A DNA stretch of 64,000 nt from assembly GCF_018831085.1 (NCBI RefSeq), contig NZ_JAGPNM010000001.1:682001-746000 (forward strand), given 5' to 3'. Position 1 is the stretch's first letter. Each line of letters opens with the position of its first letter. Both the position numbers and the translations under genes were made by a program. This document shows, piece by piece, positions 54,361-63,160 of this stretch. The notes beneath the pieces were generated by a model. The model was not told where the DNA came from. It did not search any database and saw only the letters and a list, made by a program, of their open reading frames with translations. The stretch comes from Rheinheimera oceanensis (GTDB taxonomy: Bacteria > Pseudomonadota > Gammaproteobacteria > Enterobacterales > Alteromonadaceae).

Positions 54361-54954
54361 TTGAATTATAAAGACAGATGTATAAATGCAGTCAAGAAGA
54401 CCAAAGAGTTCGGTCTTGAAATTGATCAAAGCCCCATTCCTTTTTCAAAGCCGATATCAAATTCGAAGCGACAGAAAATTTTATTTAATAGCGCATGGGC
54501 GTTAGAGTCAATCGGCTATCTCACGTCTTTTGATTTAGCGCAAAAATGTATTCCAGTACATCTAATGCTTAACCAGTTTTTAAAAAAAGAATTGGGAGTT
54601 GTAAGCTATATAACCATTGGTGATAGGTTTTGGAGTAATAGTGAGATCTACTGTGAAATGTCATATGATAATATTCAAAAAGAGCTTAATACCCCTCAAA
54701 TAAATTCACCAATCAATGCACATATATGGCTAACTCTATCTGACGGAAGTATTTTGGATTGCACTTCCGAAGCTCACTTGGATATATTGGAAAATCGAGG
54801 GATTTATCCAACACACCAGTGTATTACGTACATAGAAGCAAATAGCAAACAAAATGTACTGAGCGGATATCATCGTCCATACTTATTTGGCTCCGATTTT
54901 CTGATAAAAACTGGAGCAGCTCCTGCGGTACTTTGTAAACCAGCTAACCTATGA
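54361..54954 (+). CDS. Unrecognised cassette protein with transglutaminase-like C-H-D pattern
   Basis: This is a 197-residue protein with a TTG start at 54361; an in-frame TAG lies 6 nt upstream and no ATG occurs early, so this start is the likely one. It has no signal peptide. The pattern C63 (QKCIPVHLMLNQFLKKELGV) ... H121 (NAHIWLTLSDG) ... D133 (SILDCTS) follows the order and spacing of the transglutaminase-like/papain fold, where Cys starts a helix and His and Asp lie on successive strands. A peptidase, acyltransferase or deamidase role is possible; this is inference from motif order only. The attC site starts 7 nt after its stop. Codon use is strongly AT-rich. Confidence 0.78.
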   Translation: MNYKDRCINAVKKTKEFGLEIDQSPIPFSKPISNSKRQKILFNSAWALESIGYLTSFDLAQKCIPVHLMLNQFLKKELGVVSYITIGDRFWSNSEIYCEMSYDNIQKELNTPQINSPINAHIWLTLSDGSILDCTSEAHLDILENRGIYPTHQCITYIEANSKQNVLSGYHRPYLFGSDFLIKTGAAPAVLCKPANL

Positions 54955-54960
54955 AGCGGC

Positions 54961-55031
54961 ACATAACAAACTACTCAACCGGAAAAATTACTCGCTGGCG
55001 CTCCCAATTTCCGGTGAGTAAAGCGTTAGCA
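54961..55031 (+). other. Integron attC recombination site
   Basis: The inverse core ACATAAC (54961-54967) and core GTTAGCA (55025-55031) flank two arms. TAAC pairs with GTTA, a short unpaired spacer follows (AAAC against AAGC), then TACTCA pairs with TGAGTA, one extra A stays unpaired, and CCGGAAA pairs with TTTCCGG. R box, spacer, L box with extrahelical base and a variable loop (54990-55005) are the canonical attC elements in the right order and at a total length of about 71 nt. The bottom-strand fold would be the integrase substrate. Confidence 0.82.
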
Positions 55032-55107
55032 GGTTTTCGGGAGTTAATGCCTTTGGCCAGTGGCTTTATTCCGGTCGCGATCACTTACCACCTTGCTACA
55101 GCTGCAA

Positions 55108-57063
55108 TTACTTTAGCTGGTAAATAAAGGGTGATGCCGGTAGTCCTGCGCTGTTGTACAGCACTGCATCCGGGTTATCGGCCCAGGCGTAGCGTACTTG
55201 TACCGGCGCGGTAATATCAGCATGCGACAGCGCTAATTGTTTACCCTGCAGCTGTACCTGCGCCCAGCAATACTTGCCGTCGCTGCCGGCGATGGCAAAG
55301 CTCTGGCCGGGTTTTAGCACCAGTTGCTGATCAAAGCTAAGCAGTAATTTATTGCCCTGCGCCTGTACCGACACCAACTGCGGCCCCTGATACTGCACAT
55401 CTTCGCCAAGCGCCACCGCCCGCGCCGCCAGTGCCAGGCGCTCTGCTAAGGTTTTTTTATCTACCGGGTGAATATCGTTCCACTCGCCGGTATCAATCGC
55501 CACCACCACAGCGGTATCAGGTTCGGTTAAGCTCTGGCGCTGCGCTTCGCGTAACCCGGCCCAGTGGCTGTCGGTGGGCTCTGCTGTTTTTTCCAGATAA
55601 TTAGCCAGCTGCACAAATAAAAACGGTAATGGCTGTTGCTGGCCACTATTTTGCGCCCACTTTAGCCGCCAATCGCGGATCATCGCGGTAAAACGCTGCT
55701 GATACTGCGCGTACTGGCCAACATTAGATTCGCCCTGATACCAGATCACGCCTTTAACCGGCAAATAAGTTAACGGCGCGGTTAAGCCATTAAATAAGCC
55801 CAGCGGTTTCCAGCGGATAAAGGTATCACCGGGCAAAGGCTCTGCTGTGGCGGAGCTTTGCATTTTCCACGGCCCGGTTAAATCCAGCTTGCTGTTATCT
55901 GTGCCAAGCCAATAAGGTTTATCCGGCATTAAGCCGGTTTTACCATTGGTGGCGATAATACGCACTGCCAGCAGGTTGTTACCGGCTTTAAGCAGGTTGT
56001 CAGGTAAGGCATAACGGCGCGGCGGGTACTGATAGGTGGTATTGCCCACTTGCGTGCCATTGATATATACCTCGTCGGCATCGACAATAGAGCCCAGGCG
56101 CAAGGTATTGGCCTGTGCCGCCTGTTTGGCAGTTAACTGCACCGTTTTACGTAACCACCAGACACCGGTAAAAGGCTCGGGCCGAAAACCCGGCACGTTA
56201 AAGGTGGCCCAGTTGCTGTCGTCCAACGCGGTACTATACCAGGGTGTTTTACTGTTTAAGCCCGCATCACGCTGCTGTAAATCACCATACCAGTTGGCAT
56301 TTTTTGCCTTATCGGCTTCGGTAACTGCCTGGATCAGTTTATCATCGCGAAAACGGATGCCTTCAGCCAGCGCATCAGGAAATGGCTGCAGCGCCTGCTC
56401 GCTCATCCAGGCTTCAACCGGCGAGCCACCCAGCGCATTATTTAAAATACCGATGGCAACGCTGCTATGTGCGGCAACAGAATGTTCAAACAGCTCGCGG
56501 GCAAAATAAAATGCCAGCGCAGAAAACTCGCTAATAGTGTCCGGGCTGGCAGCAACCCAGTGGCCGCTGCTGAAATCCTGCTGCGGCGTTTTAAAATTGT
56601 AATGTTGCGGTACTTTAAACTGGCGGATTAACGGATAGCTGGCGGCGGTTAAATCCTGCGGATAGGCCTCGGCCAGGCGTGCCATCTCCATTTCCATATT
56701 AGACTGGCCCGACGCCACCCAAACATCACCAAAATAAATATCCTGTAGCGTGATCTGGTTATGGCCGTGAAAGCTCAGCTGATAAGGCCCACCGGCAGCT
56801 TGTGCTGGCAGCTTAAGCTGCCAGCGGCCATTGGCAGGCTTTGCCTGCCCCACGGCTTTGCCATTAAAGCGCACTTCAACTGTTTCATCCTCAGCGGCCC
56901 AGCCCCACAATGTAATAGTGGTGTCGCGCTGCAGCACCATACCATCGCTAATCAGCTTTGGCAGGCTGATATCAGCAATTGCCAGCGGGCTAAGCAGCAG
57001 TGCAATATATAAGCTGGCGTGCTTAGCCCAGACGGTATAGCCAGCAAATTTTAGTTGCCGCAT
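55108..57063 (-). CDS. SGNH acetylesterase (sialate O-acetylesterase family)
   Basis: This is a 651-residue exported enzyme with a signal peptide ending at LAIAD (about residue 30). The SASA/SGNH catalytic serine lies in ASGQSNMEME (S121), the glycine block in NNALGGSPVEAW, the next block in GVIWYQGESN, and the catalytic Asp-His pair in NDIHPVDK. A galactose-binding-like insert (about residues 290-400, with ANTLRLGSIVDADEVYINGTQVG) interrupts the SGNH fold. In plant-polysaccharide loci this family deacetylates xylan or xyloglucan (CE20-like), more likely here than sialic acid. The start overlaps the upstream GH3 gene by 13 nt. Confidence 0.9.
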   Translation of the reverse strand: MRQLKFAGYTVWAKHASLYIALLLSPLAIADISLPKLISDGMVLQRDTTITLWGWAAEDETVEVRFNGKAVGQAKPANGRWQLKLPAQAAGGPYQLSFHGHNQITLQDIYFGDVWVASGQSNMEMEMARLAEAYPQDLTAASYPLIRQFKVPQHYNFKTPQQDFSSGHWVAASPDTISEFSALAFYFARELFEHSVAAHSSVAIGILNNALGGSPVEAWMSEQALQPFPDALAEGIRFRDDKLIQAVTEADKAKNANWYGDLQQRDAGLNSKTPWYSTALDDSNWATFNVPGFRPEPFTGVWWLRKTVQLTAKQAAQANTLRLGSIVDADEVYINGTQVGNTTYQYPPRRYALPDNLLKAGNNLLAVRIIATNGKTGLMPDKPYWLGTDNSKLDLTGPWKMQSSATAEPLPGDTFIRWKPLGLFNGLTAPLTYLPVKGVIWYQGESNVGQYAQYQQRFTAMIRDWRLKWAQNSGQQQPLPFLFVQLANYLEKTAEPTDSHWAGLREAQRQSLTEPDTAVVVAIDTGEWNDIHPVDKKTLAERLALAARAVALGEDVQYQGPQLVSVQAQGNKLLLSFDQQLVLKPGQSFAIAGSDGKYCWAQVQLQGKQLALSHADITAPVQVRYAWADNPDAVLYNSAGLPASPFIYQLK

Positions 57064-59624
57064 GTAGCATTGCCTTCATTTTGCGCCAGCCGCACATTGG
57101 CCAGTTGTAATACCAAGCCAGCACCAGCTTGCAGCACCATTGGCCGGGTAACTTTACTGATATCAAAAGCGCTGTCGGCTTCACTAAAGCAGCGCAAGGC
57201 AATTTTCATACTCTGCCAGCCCTGGCCCTGCATTTGCGCCAGTTGGCCGCTGATATCAATATTGGCACTGCAGTTGTCGCCGCATTGCATGCCAAGCGTA
57301 GTGTTACTGTTGCTAAGTGCCAGCACCTGATATTCCAGCTCCAACGCCATATCACCGTTAGACTGGCGGGCTAAATCCAGCACTACTCCATCGGCATGGG
57401 TTAGCAACACTGTACCGGGTTGCACAAAACTGAGTGTAACCGAGTCTTCCTGCTGCAACCGGTCTGTGGCAGTGGCGGTTATTGCGCCAAGGGCTGAGGT
57501 ATGCAGGGCGTCTGTTACCCGCGTGATCTGGCCCTGATCGAGCAATTGCAACTGCCAGGGTGTTACGGCTTTGCCTGCATGCAGATAACGGCTGGCATTG
57601 AGCATTTGATCAGCGCTGATCCCGGCCTCTTCATGCAATTGGCCAACTGTGGTGTTGTCGCCGTAGTTTAAACCATAGCCATAGGCAAACAGCGGCTTGT
57701 AGCCCGCATCACCTACATTAAGCGGCTCGCCTTTGGCGTTATCCGGCCAGGAGAATGACAACTTACCCTGAAAATCGTGCTGCACTTCACCTGCGGGCGA
57801 GCGGAACAGTACATCGGCCACAGCACCACCTTCGCTGCCGGGTAAAAACGCTGCGACAAAAGCATCAGACTGATTCAGCTCAGGGTTTACCCACAACGGC
57901 CGGCCGGATAAAAACACCGCTACGGTAGGAATACCCTGGCTTTTTAGTTGGGTAAGAATTTGCAAACCGCGGTTGTCGTCAAACGCCAGATGGCTGCGAT
58001 CGCCAATAAACTCGGCATAAGGCTCTTCACCAAATACTACTATGGCAACATCAGGCCGCTGGCTGTAACGGCCATTTTCGCTAAGCTCAACACTGCCGCC
58101 CCCGGCGGTAACCGTTTGCAGGATACCGGCATAAACAGACTCGCCATTAGGGAAATCGCTGTTGGCATTACCCGAGCCCTGCCAGCTTAGTGTCCAGCCG
58201 CCGCTTTGCTTACCAATATTGTCGGCACCATCACCCGCCACCAGTACCCGGCCAGTAGTATTTAACGGTAACAACTGTTGATTATTTTTCAGCAATACCA
58301 GAGATTTACGTGCAGCCTCCCGTGCCAGTGCCCGGTGCTGTGCATTGCCCAGCAGTTCATAACGCCCGGCCAGTGGCCGCTCAGACGGTTTTACCTGCTC
58401 AAATAAGCCCATTTCTGCCTTAATGCGCAGTATGCGCAGTACGGCTTCATCCAGCCGCGCCATCGGCAGGCGGCCGTCTTTTACCTGCGCCAGCGTATTG
58501 GCGTACAGTGCCTGCCAGCTGTCCGGTGCCATATACATATCCAGCCCGGCAATAACCGAGGCCGCACAATCTGTTGGCGTACAACCGGTTATCTGGCCGT
58601 GGCCGTTCCAGTCGCCCACTACAAAACCGTCAAAGCCCATCCGGTGTACCAGTACGTCTGTCAGCATAGGGGCAAAACCGTGCATTTTATCGCCATGCCA
58701 GCTGTTGTAAGACGCCATTACCACGCGCGCACCCGCCTTAATGGCACTGTAGTAAGGCGGTGCATGTATGTCGCGCAGCTGCGCTTCTGTATCTATATTG
58801 TCGCCCTGATCTTTACCGCCTACGGTACCGCCGTCACCCAAAAAGTGTTTTACCGTAGCCAGCATATGCTCAGCACGCAAAAAGTCTGCGGCGCCCGGCG
58901 TACCCTGAATGCCCTGCAGAATATATGGCGCATAGCTGGCGACCAGTGCAGGGTCTTCACTGTACGATTCATAAGTGCGGCCCCAGCGATCGTCACGCGC
59001 TACCGCTATGGTTGGTGCAAAGGTCCAGTCGAGCCCGGTTACCTGCATTTCAATGGCGGTTGCACGGCCAATAGCATGCAGTAGCTGTGGCTCGCGCATG
59101 GCTCCCAGGCCAATATTATGCGGAAAAATCGTCGCGCCTTTTACATTGCTATGGCCGTGCACGGCATCGGTACCCCAAATCAGCGGAATATAAGGCCGGC
59201 CGTCGCTGGTGTCGGTACTGGCCTGCCAGAAGGCATCGGCCAGCTGCAACCAGGCCGCTGCACCAACACGGTTATCACGCCCCGGTGCCGAGTTGCCACC
59301 GTTTAGCACCGAGCCCAGATAATAATCCCGCGCTTGCTGTGGTGTAACCGAGGCAATATCGGCCTGAATAATCTGGCCGACTTTCTGCTCCGGCGTCATC
59401 TGGCGGAGCAAAGCGTTAATTTTGTCTTCTATCTGCTGATTGCGCGCAATCGGCGCGCTTTGCAGCGGCCAGTTTTGCGGCTGGATCTGTGGTTTTTCTG
59501 CTGCCTGGCTGCTGCCATCAGGTGCCTGCCCGGCACAACCAACCAGCGCCAAACTGCAGGCTAACGCCAGTGTCAGTATGGCCGACAACTGGCCACTGCC
59601 CTGATATCGCTTGCTTTGTTGCAT
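57051..59624 (-). CDS. GH3 glucosidase/xylosidase lipoprotein (ExoP-like)
   Basis: This is an 857-residue GH3 enzyme with a lipoprotein signal (LVGC, C30). The (beta/alpha)8 domain contains IPLIWGTDAVHGHSN, KHFLGDGG (about 259-266) and the nucleophile D338 in FVVGDWNGHG. The second GH3 domain and a C-terminal beta-sandwich (to residue 857, with LRCFSEADSAFDISKV) match ExoP-type exo-1,3/1,4-beta-glucanases of Alteromonadales. The position in a GH43-containing operon suggests beta-glucoside or xylo-oligosaccharide cleavage at the cell surface or periplasm. Confidence 0.93.
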   Translation of the reverse strand: MQQSKRYQGSGQLSAILTLALACSLALVGCAGQAPDGSSQAAEKPQIQPQNWPLQSAPIARNQQIEDKINALLRQMTPEQKVGQIIQADIASVTPQQARDYYLGSVLNGGNSAPGRDNRVGAAAWLQLADAFWQASTDTSDGRPYIPLIWGTDAVHGHSNVKGATIFPHNIGLGAMREPQLLHAIGRATAIEMQVTGLDWTFAPTIAVARDDRWGRTYESYSEDPALVASYAPYILQGIQGTPGAADFLRAEHMLATVKHFLGDGGTVGGKDQGDNIDTEAQLRDIHAPPYYSAIKAGARVVMASYNSWHGDKMHGFAPMLTDVLVHRMGFDGFVVGDWNGHGQITGCTPTDCAASVIAGLDMYMAPDSWQALYANTLAQVKDGRLPMARLDEAVLRILRIKAEMGLFEQVKPSERPLAGRYELLGNAQHRALAREAARKSLVLLKNNQQLLPLNTTGRVLVAGDGADNIGKQSGGWTLSWQGSGNANSDFPNGESVYAGILQTVTAGGGSVELSENGRYSQRPDVAIVVFGEEPYAEFIGDRSHLAFDDNRGLQILTQLKSQGIPTVAVFLSGRPLWVNPELNQSDAFVAAFLPGSEGGAVADVLFRSPAGEVQHDFQGKLSFSWPDNAKGEPLNVGDAGYKPLFAYGYGLNYGDNTTVGQLHEEAGISADQMLNASRYLHAGKAVTPWQLQLLDQGQITRVTDALHTSALGAITATATDRLQQEDSVTLSFVQPGTVLLTHADGVVLDLARQSNGDMALELEYQVLALSNSNTTLGMQCGDNCSANIDISGQLAQMQGQGWQSMKIALRCFSEADSAFDISKVTRPMVLQAGAGLVLQLANVRLAQNEGNATCGN

Positions 59625-59673
59625 AATTCCTCCCGCTGTTGCGGTTAATCCTATTGTGATATGCCCACCGCAG

Positions 59674-62136
59674 TTACTTATTGCTGATCACGGCCTGGCT
59701 CAGATACGCCTTATTGTTAGCTACTTCAGTCACGTCACCTTTGATAACAAAACTGCCTGTTAAGCGAATGTCTGCCGACGAACTGCCCAGCATCAGGCGG
59801 ATTTCGCCCGGCTCTACTACCCAGCGCATGCTCTGGTCAAAAAAAGCCAACAGGTTAACCGGCACAGTAAACCGCAGTGTGGCCTGTTCGCCGGGTTTAA
59901 GGGGTACCCGCTTAAAGCCGGTTAACTGCTGCACCGGCCGGGTGACACTGGCCTGCGGGTCGTTAACATATAACTGCACCACCTCAGTGCCCTGACGCTG
60001 GCCACTGTTTTGTACCGTCAGGCTTATTTGCACTTCACCGTTGGCACGGGCGCCGCTGGCATCAATCTGCAAGTTGCTGTAGGTAAAGCTGGTGTAGCTT
60101 AAACCATGGCCAAAAGGATACAGCGGGCTGATATCGTCAAATAAATAGCCACGTTTAGCAGAGACTTTATGGTTGTAATAGCTGGGAATATGGCCGGCAC
60201 TGCGCGGGAATGTCAGCGGCAACTTGCCAGACGGGTTAACATCGCCAAACAACACATTAGCGATAGCCGTGCCGGTTTCCTGGCCCAGATACCAGGCTTC
60301 AATAATTGCCGGTGCGGTTTCGGCCAACTCGCCAAGCGCCAGCGGCCGGCCATTAGTCAGCAGCAGCACTACCGGTTTGCCGGTGGCCAGTATTGCCTGC
60401 GCCAGCTGCTGCTGGTTACCTACCAGCTCTAAACTGGTACGGTCGCCCAAATGGCTTTCGGCCCAGGCTTCGCGTGATAAGCCCTCGTTTTCACCTAACA
60501 CCAGCACCACTGCATCGGCGGTTTTTGCCAGTGCCACGGCTTCATCCAGCAGGCCTTTACGGTCGTTATCGGTCGCCAGCGCTATAGGATCGTAGTTCCA
60601 GCGCTGCATTGAAAATGTACCGGCCGCCTGGCTGCGCTGGCGGATATCTGAGGTAATAAAAGCCTGATTCTGCTCTTGCGCTTTAGTTGCTGTTAAGGCT
60701 TTGGTTAAAACAGTGCCGCGGGCAAACTGCACTTGTGCTTTGCCCTGCAGTTTTTGTTTTAAGCCCTGATAAATACTCACCGTCTGGCGCGGAATACTGC
60801 TGTAACCACCCAGTAAAACTTCATCGGCATGCGGGCCAATAACCGCCAGCTTGCTAATTTTTGCGGCATTTAGTGGCAAAATGCCGTTATTTTTCAGCAA
60901 CACCATCGACTTTTCAGCCACCCGCCGGGCAAAGTCGCGATCTTTAGCGGCCCCTACCAGCGCATTGGCCTGGCTGGCATCAACATAGGGGTTGTCAAAC
61001 AAACCCAGGCGGAATTTCAGCGCAAGTACGCGGCGTACTGCGGTATCTATCACGCTTTCGTCTAACTGGCCACTTTGCACCAGTGCCGTTAAGTGCGGGA
61101 AGGTTTTCGGATCCGGCGTTTCCATATCCACTCCGGCCAGCAAAGCGGCTTTAGCCGCTGCGGCCTCGGTGTCGTACAAATTATGGCGGCTGTTCAGCTC
61201 TTCGATGGCAAAATAATCGCTGACAATAACGCCGTTAAAACCCCATTCTTTGCGCACTATGTCTTGCAATAAGGCGCGGTTAACATGCGAGGGAATACCG
61301 TCGATTTCATTGTACGACGCCATAATACTGGCGGCATGTGCCAGCTTTACGGCGGCTTCAAACGGCGGTAAAAACACCTCATGCAGCTCACGCGGGGCTA
61401 TGTGTGCCGGGGCAATATTTACCCCGGCCTGCGGCTGACCGTGGCCGGTAAGATGCTTTAATGTGGCCACCACTTTATCTGGCGCAAACTGGCCGGTTTT
61501 ACCGGTTTTGCCCTGAAAGCCCTGTACTGCTGCTACCCCCATGGCCGACATCAGGTACGGATCTTCGCCCATGGTTTCTTCAATCCGGCCCCAGCGCGGA
61601 TCACGGGCAATATCCAAAATGGGCGTTAAGGCCCAGTGTGCCCCGGTAGCGCGCATCTCGCGGGCGGCCAGCGCATATACATCGTGCATATCTTCCGGTG
61701 ACCAGCTGCTGGCCAACGCTATTGCCTGCGGAAAACTGGTGGCATCAAAGGCGGCATAGCCGTGTAGTGCTTCTTCGTGCATCAGCGCCGGAATACCCAG
61801 CCGGGTGTTTTCTTTTAGCCAGCGCTGCAGTGCATTGTTAAACTCTGCGGTTTGTTGTGGTGTTTTAAATTCACTCGGCCGGCCGATATGGCCAATGCCC
61901 AGCGGGATAATTTGTGCTGCTTTGCCGGGTAAAAACTGCTGTTGCTGGTTTTCCATACCACGGCGCTGTTGCCATACCGTTTGCAGCTGGGCGACTTTTT
62001 CTTCCAGTGTCATGCGGGCCAGTAAGTCGTCTACCCGTTGCTCTGTGCTCAGGCTGGCGTTTTGATATGGCTGTTGCGCTAACACAGTAAATACTGCGCT
62101 AACCCCTAATAGTGCTGCAAGCAGTTGCCTGGCCAT
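59674..62136 (-). CDS. GH3 beta-glucosidase/beta-xylosidase
   Basis: This is an 820-residue exported GH3 enzyme with a signal peptide (about residues 1-20, FTVLAQQ). The catalytic domain has ALMHEEALHG, TLKHLTGHG (about 225-233) and the nucleophile D307 in VIVSDYFAIEELNSRH. The C-terminal part includes the GH3_C domain (VLVLGENEGLSREA) and a fibronectin-III-like domain (GTEVVQLYVNDPQASVTRPVQQL). The type resembles BglX and XylE-like beta-xylosidases. It lies 14 nt after GH43 and 49 nt before the second GH3 gene. Confidence 0.94.
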   Translation of the reverse strand: MARQLLAALLGVSAVFTVLAQQPYQNASLSTEQRVDDLLARMTLEEKVAQLQTVWQQRRGMENQQQQFLPGKAAQIIPLGIGHIGRPSEFKTPQQTAEFNNALQRWLKENTRLGIPALMHEEALHGYAAFDATSFPQAIALASSWSPEDMHDVYALAAREMRATGAHWALTPILDIARDPRWGRIEETMGEDPYLMSAMGVAAVQGFQGKTGKTGQFAPDKVVATLKHLTGHGQPQAGVNIAPAHIAPRELHEVFLPPFEAAVKLAHAASIMASYNEIDGIPSHVNRALLQDIVRKEWGFNGVIVSDYFAIEELNSRHNLYDTEAAAAKAALLAGVDMETPDPKTFPHLTALVQSGQLDESVIDTAVRRVLALKFRLGLFDNPYVDASQANALVGAAKDRDFARRVAEKSMVLLKNNGILPLNAAKISKLAVIGPHADEVLLGGYSSIPRQTVSIYQGLKQKLQGKAQVQFARGTVLTKALTATKAQEQNQAFITSDIRQRSQAAGTFSMQRWNYDPIALATDNDRKGLLDEAVALAKTADAVVLVLGENEGLSREAWAESHLGDRTSLELVGNQQQLAQAILATGKPVVLLLTNGRPLALGELAETAPAIIEAWYLGQETGTAIANVLFGDVNPSGKLPLTFPRSAGHIPSYYNHKVSAKRGYLFDDISPLYPFGHGLSYTSFTYSNLQIDASGARANGEVQISLTVQNSGQRQGTEVVQLYVNDPQASVTRPVQQLTGFKRVPLKPGEQATLRFTVPVNLLAFFDQSMRWVVEPGEIRLMLGSSSADIRLTGSFVIKGDVTEVANNKAYLSQAVISNK

Positions 62137-62150
62137 GCGGTGTCTCCTGT

Positions 62151-63155
62151 TTAGTCGCGGTACGGCGTTAAGGTACGGATCCGCCCTTCGGCGTCATACT
62201 GCAGTTCAGTCATTTTTACCGAGCGCAAATGGGTTACCCCTTCAGACAGCACCGAGTCGTGGTAAAACAGATACCATTTACCGTTAAATTCGCAGATAGA
62301 ATGATGGGTAGTCCAGCCGATAACCGGCTCCAATATGCGGCCCTGATAAGTAAAGGGGCCGTAGGGGCTGTTGCCGGTGGCGTAGCAAAGAAAATGCGTA
62401 TCGCCGGTAGAATAAGAAAAATAGTATTTACCGTTATATTTATGCAGCCAGGACGCTTCAAAAAAGCGCCGCTCAGTATCACCGGCCAGTAATGGCTGGC
62501 CGTGTTCGTCCAGAATGATAATTTCGCGTGGCGCTTCGGCAAATTCCAGCATATTGTCGGTCAGCCGGGCCACTTTGGGCCCCAGCGCCGGTTCATTGGC
62601 AGCAGGTTCAGCATATTGTGCATCATAGCGGTTATTGCGGTACTGCTGTAACTGGCCACCCCAGATGCCACCAAAGTACAGATAATAGCTGCCGTCGTCG
62701 TCGGCAAATACGGCCGGGTCTATCGAGTAACTGCCCTGAATGGGCTCAGGCTGTGCCGTAAAAGGCCCGGCCGGGCTATCACCGGTAGCAACCCCTAGCT
62801 GAAAGCGGCCATCGGCTTTTTTCGCCGGAAAATAAAAATAATATTTGTCGCCTTTTTTTGCCGCATCCGGTGCCCACATTTGCCGCTCTGCCCAGGGTAC
62901 GTCGTTAATATGCAGCGCTACGCCGTGATCTACTGCAGTAGCTTCCGGGCCGTCCAGCGACAGTACGTGATAATCCTGCATGGCAAAATGATCGCCGTTG
63001 TCGTTAAAGGCAATACCCGCATCAATGTCATGCGACGGGTAAATATAAATACGGCCGTCAAATACATGCGCTGACGGGTCGGCAGTGTAAATATGCTCTA
63101 CCAGTGGCTGCGAAATTGCTTTGGCTTTTAGTGCCTTATAATCGGTGTCTGACAT
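62151..63155 (-). CDS. GH43 beta-xylosidase / alpha-L-arabinofuranosidase
   Basis: This is a 334-residue five-bladed beta-propeller enzyme with no signal peptide. The catalytic triad of GH43 is visible: general base D26 (YTADPSAHVF), pKa-modulating D146 (SIDPAVFADDDGS) and general acid E233 (RFFEASWLHKYNGKYYFSYS). Such cytoplasmic forms remove xylose or arabinose from short oligosaccharides after uptake, which fits the transporter gene immediately upstream (5 bp). Whether xylose or arabinose is preferred cannot be decided. Confidence 0.93.
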   Translation of the reverse strand: MSDTDYKALKAKAISQPLVEHIYTADPSAHVFDGRIYIYPSHDIDAGIAFNDNGDHFAMQDYHVLSLDGPEATAVDHGVALHINDVPWAERQMWAPDAAKKGDKYYFYFPAKKADGRFQLGVATGDSPAGPFTAQPEPIQGSYSIDPAVFADDDGSYYLYFGGIWGGQLQQYRNNRYDAQYAEPAANEPALGPKVARLTDNMLEFAEAPREIIILDEHGQPLLAGDTERRFFEASWLHKYNGKYYFSYSTGDTHFLCYATGNSPYGPFTYQGRILEPVIGWTTHHSICEFNGKWYLFYHDSVLSEGVTHLRSVKMTELQYDAEGRIRTLTPYRD

Positions 63156-63160
63156 TAGCG

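Noticed and set aside
55108..57063. Sialic-acid metabolism role for the SGNH esterase
   Set aside because: No neuraminidase, NanA-type lyase or sialic-acid transporter is nearby; the neighbours are xylan/glucan-type glycosidases.
58599..59084. Long open frame of 161 codons opposite the ExoP-like GH3 gene
   Set aside because: It lies entirely antisense to a well-supported glycosidase gene; composition (many R, H, C) is typical of antisense frames.
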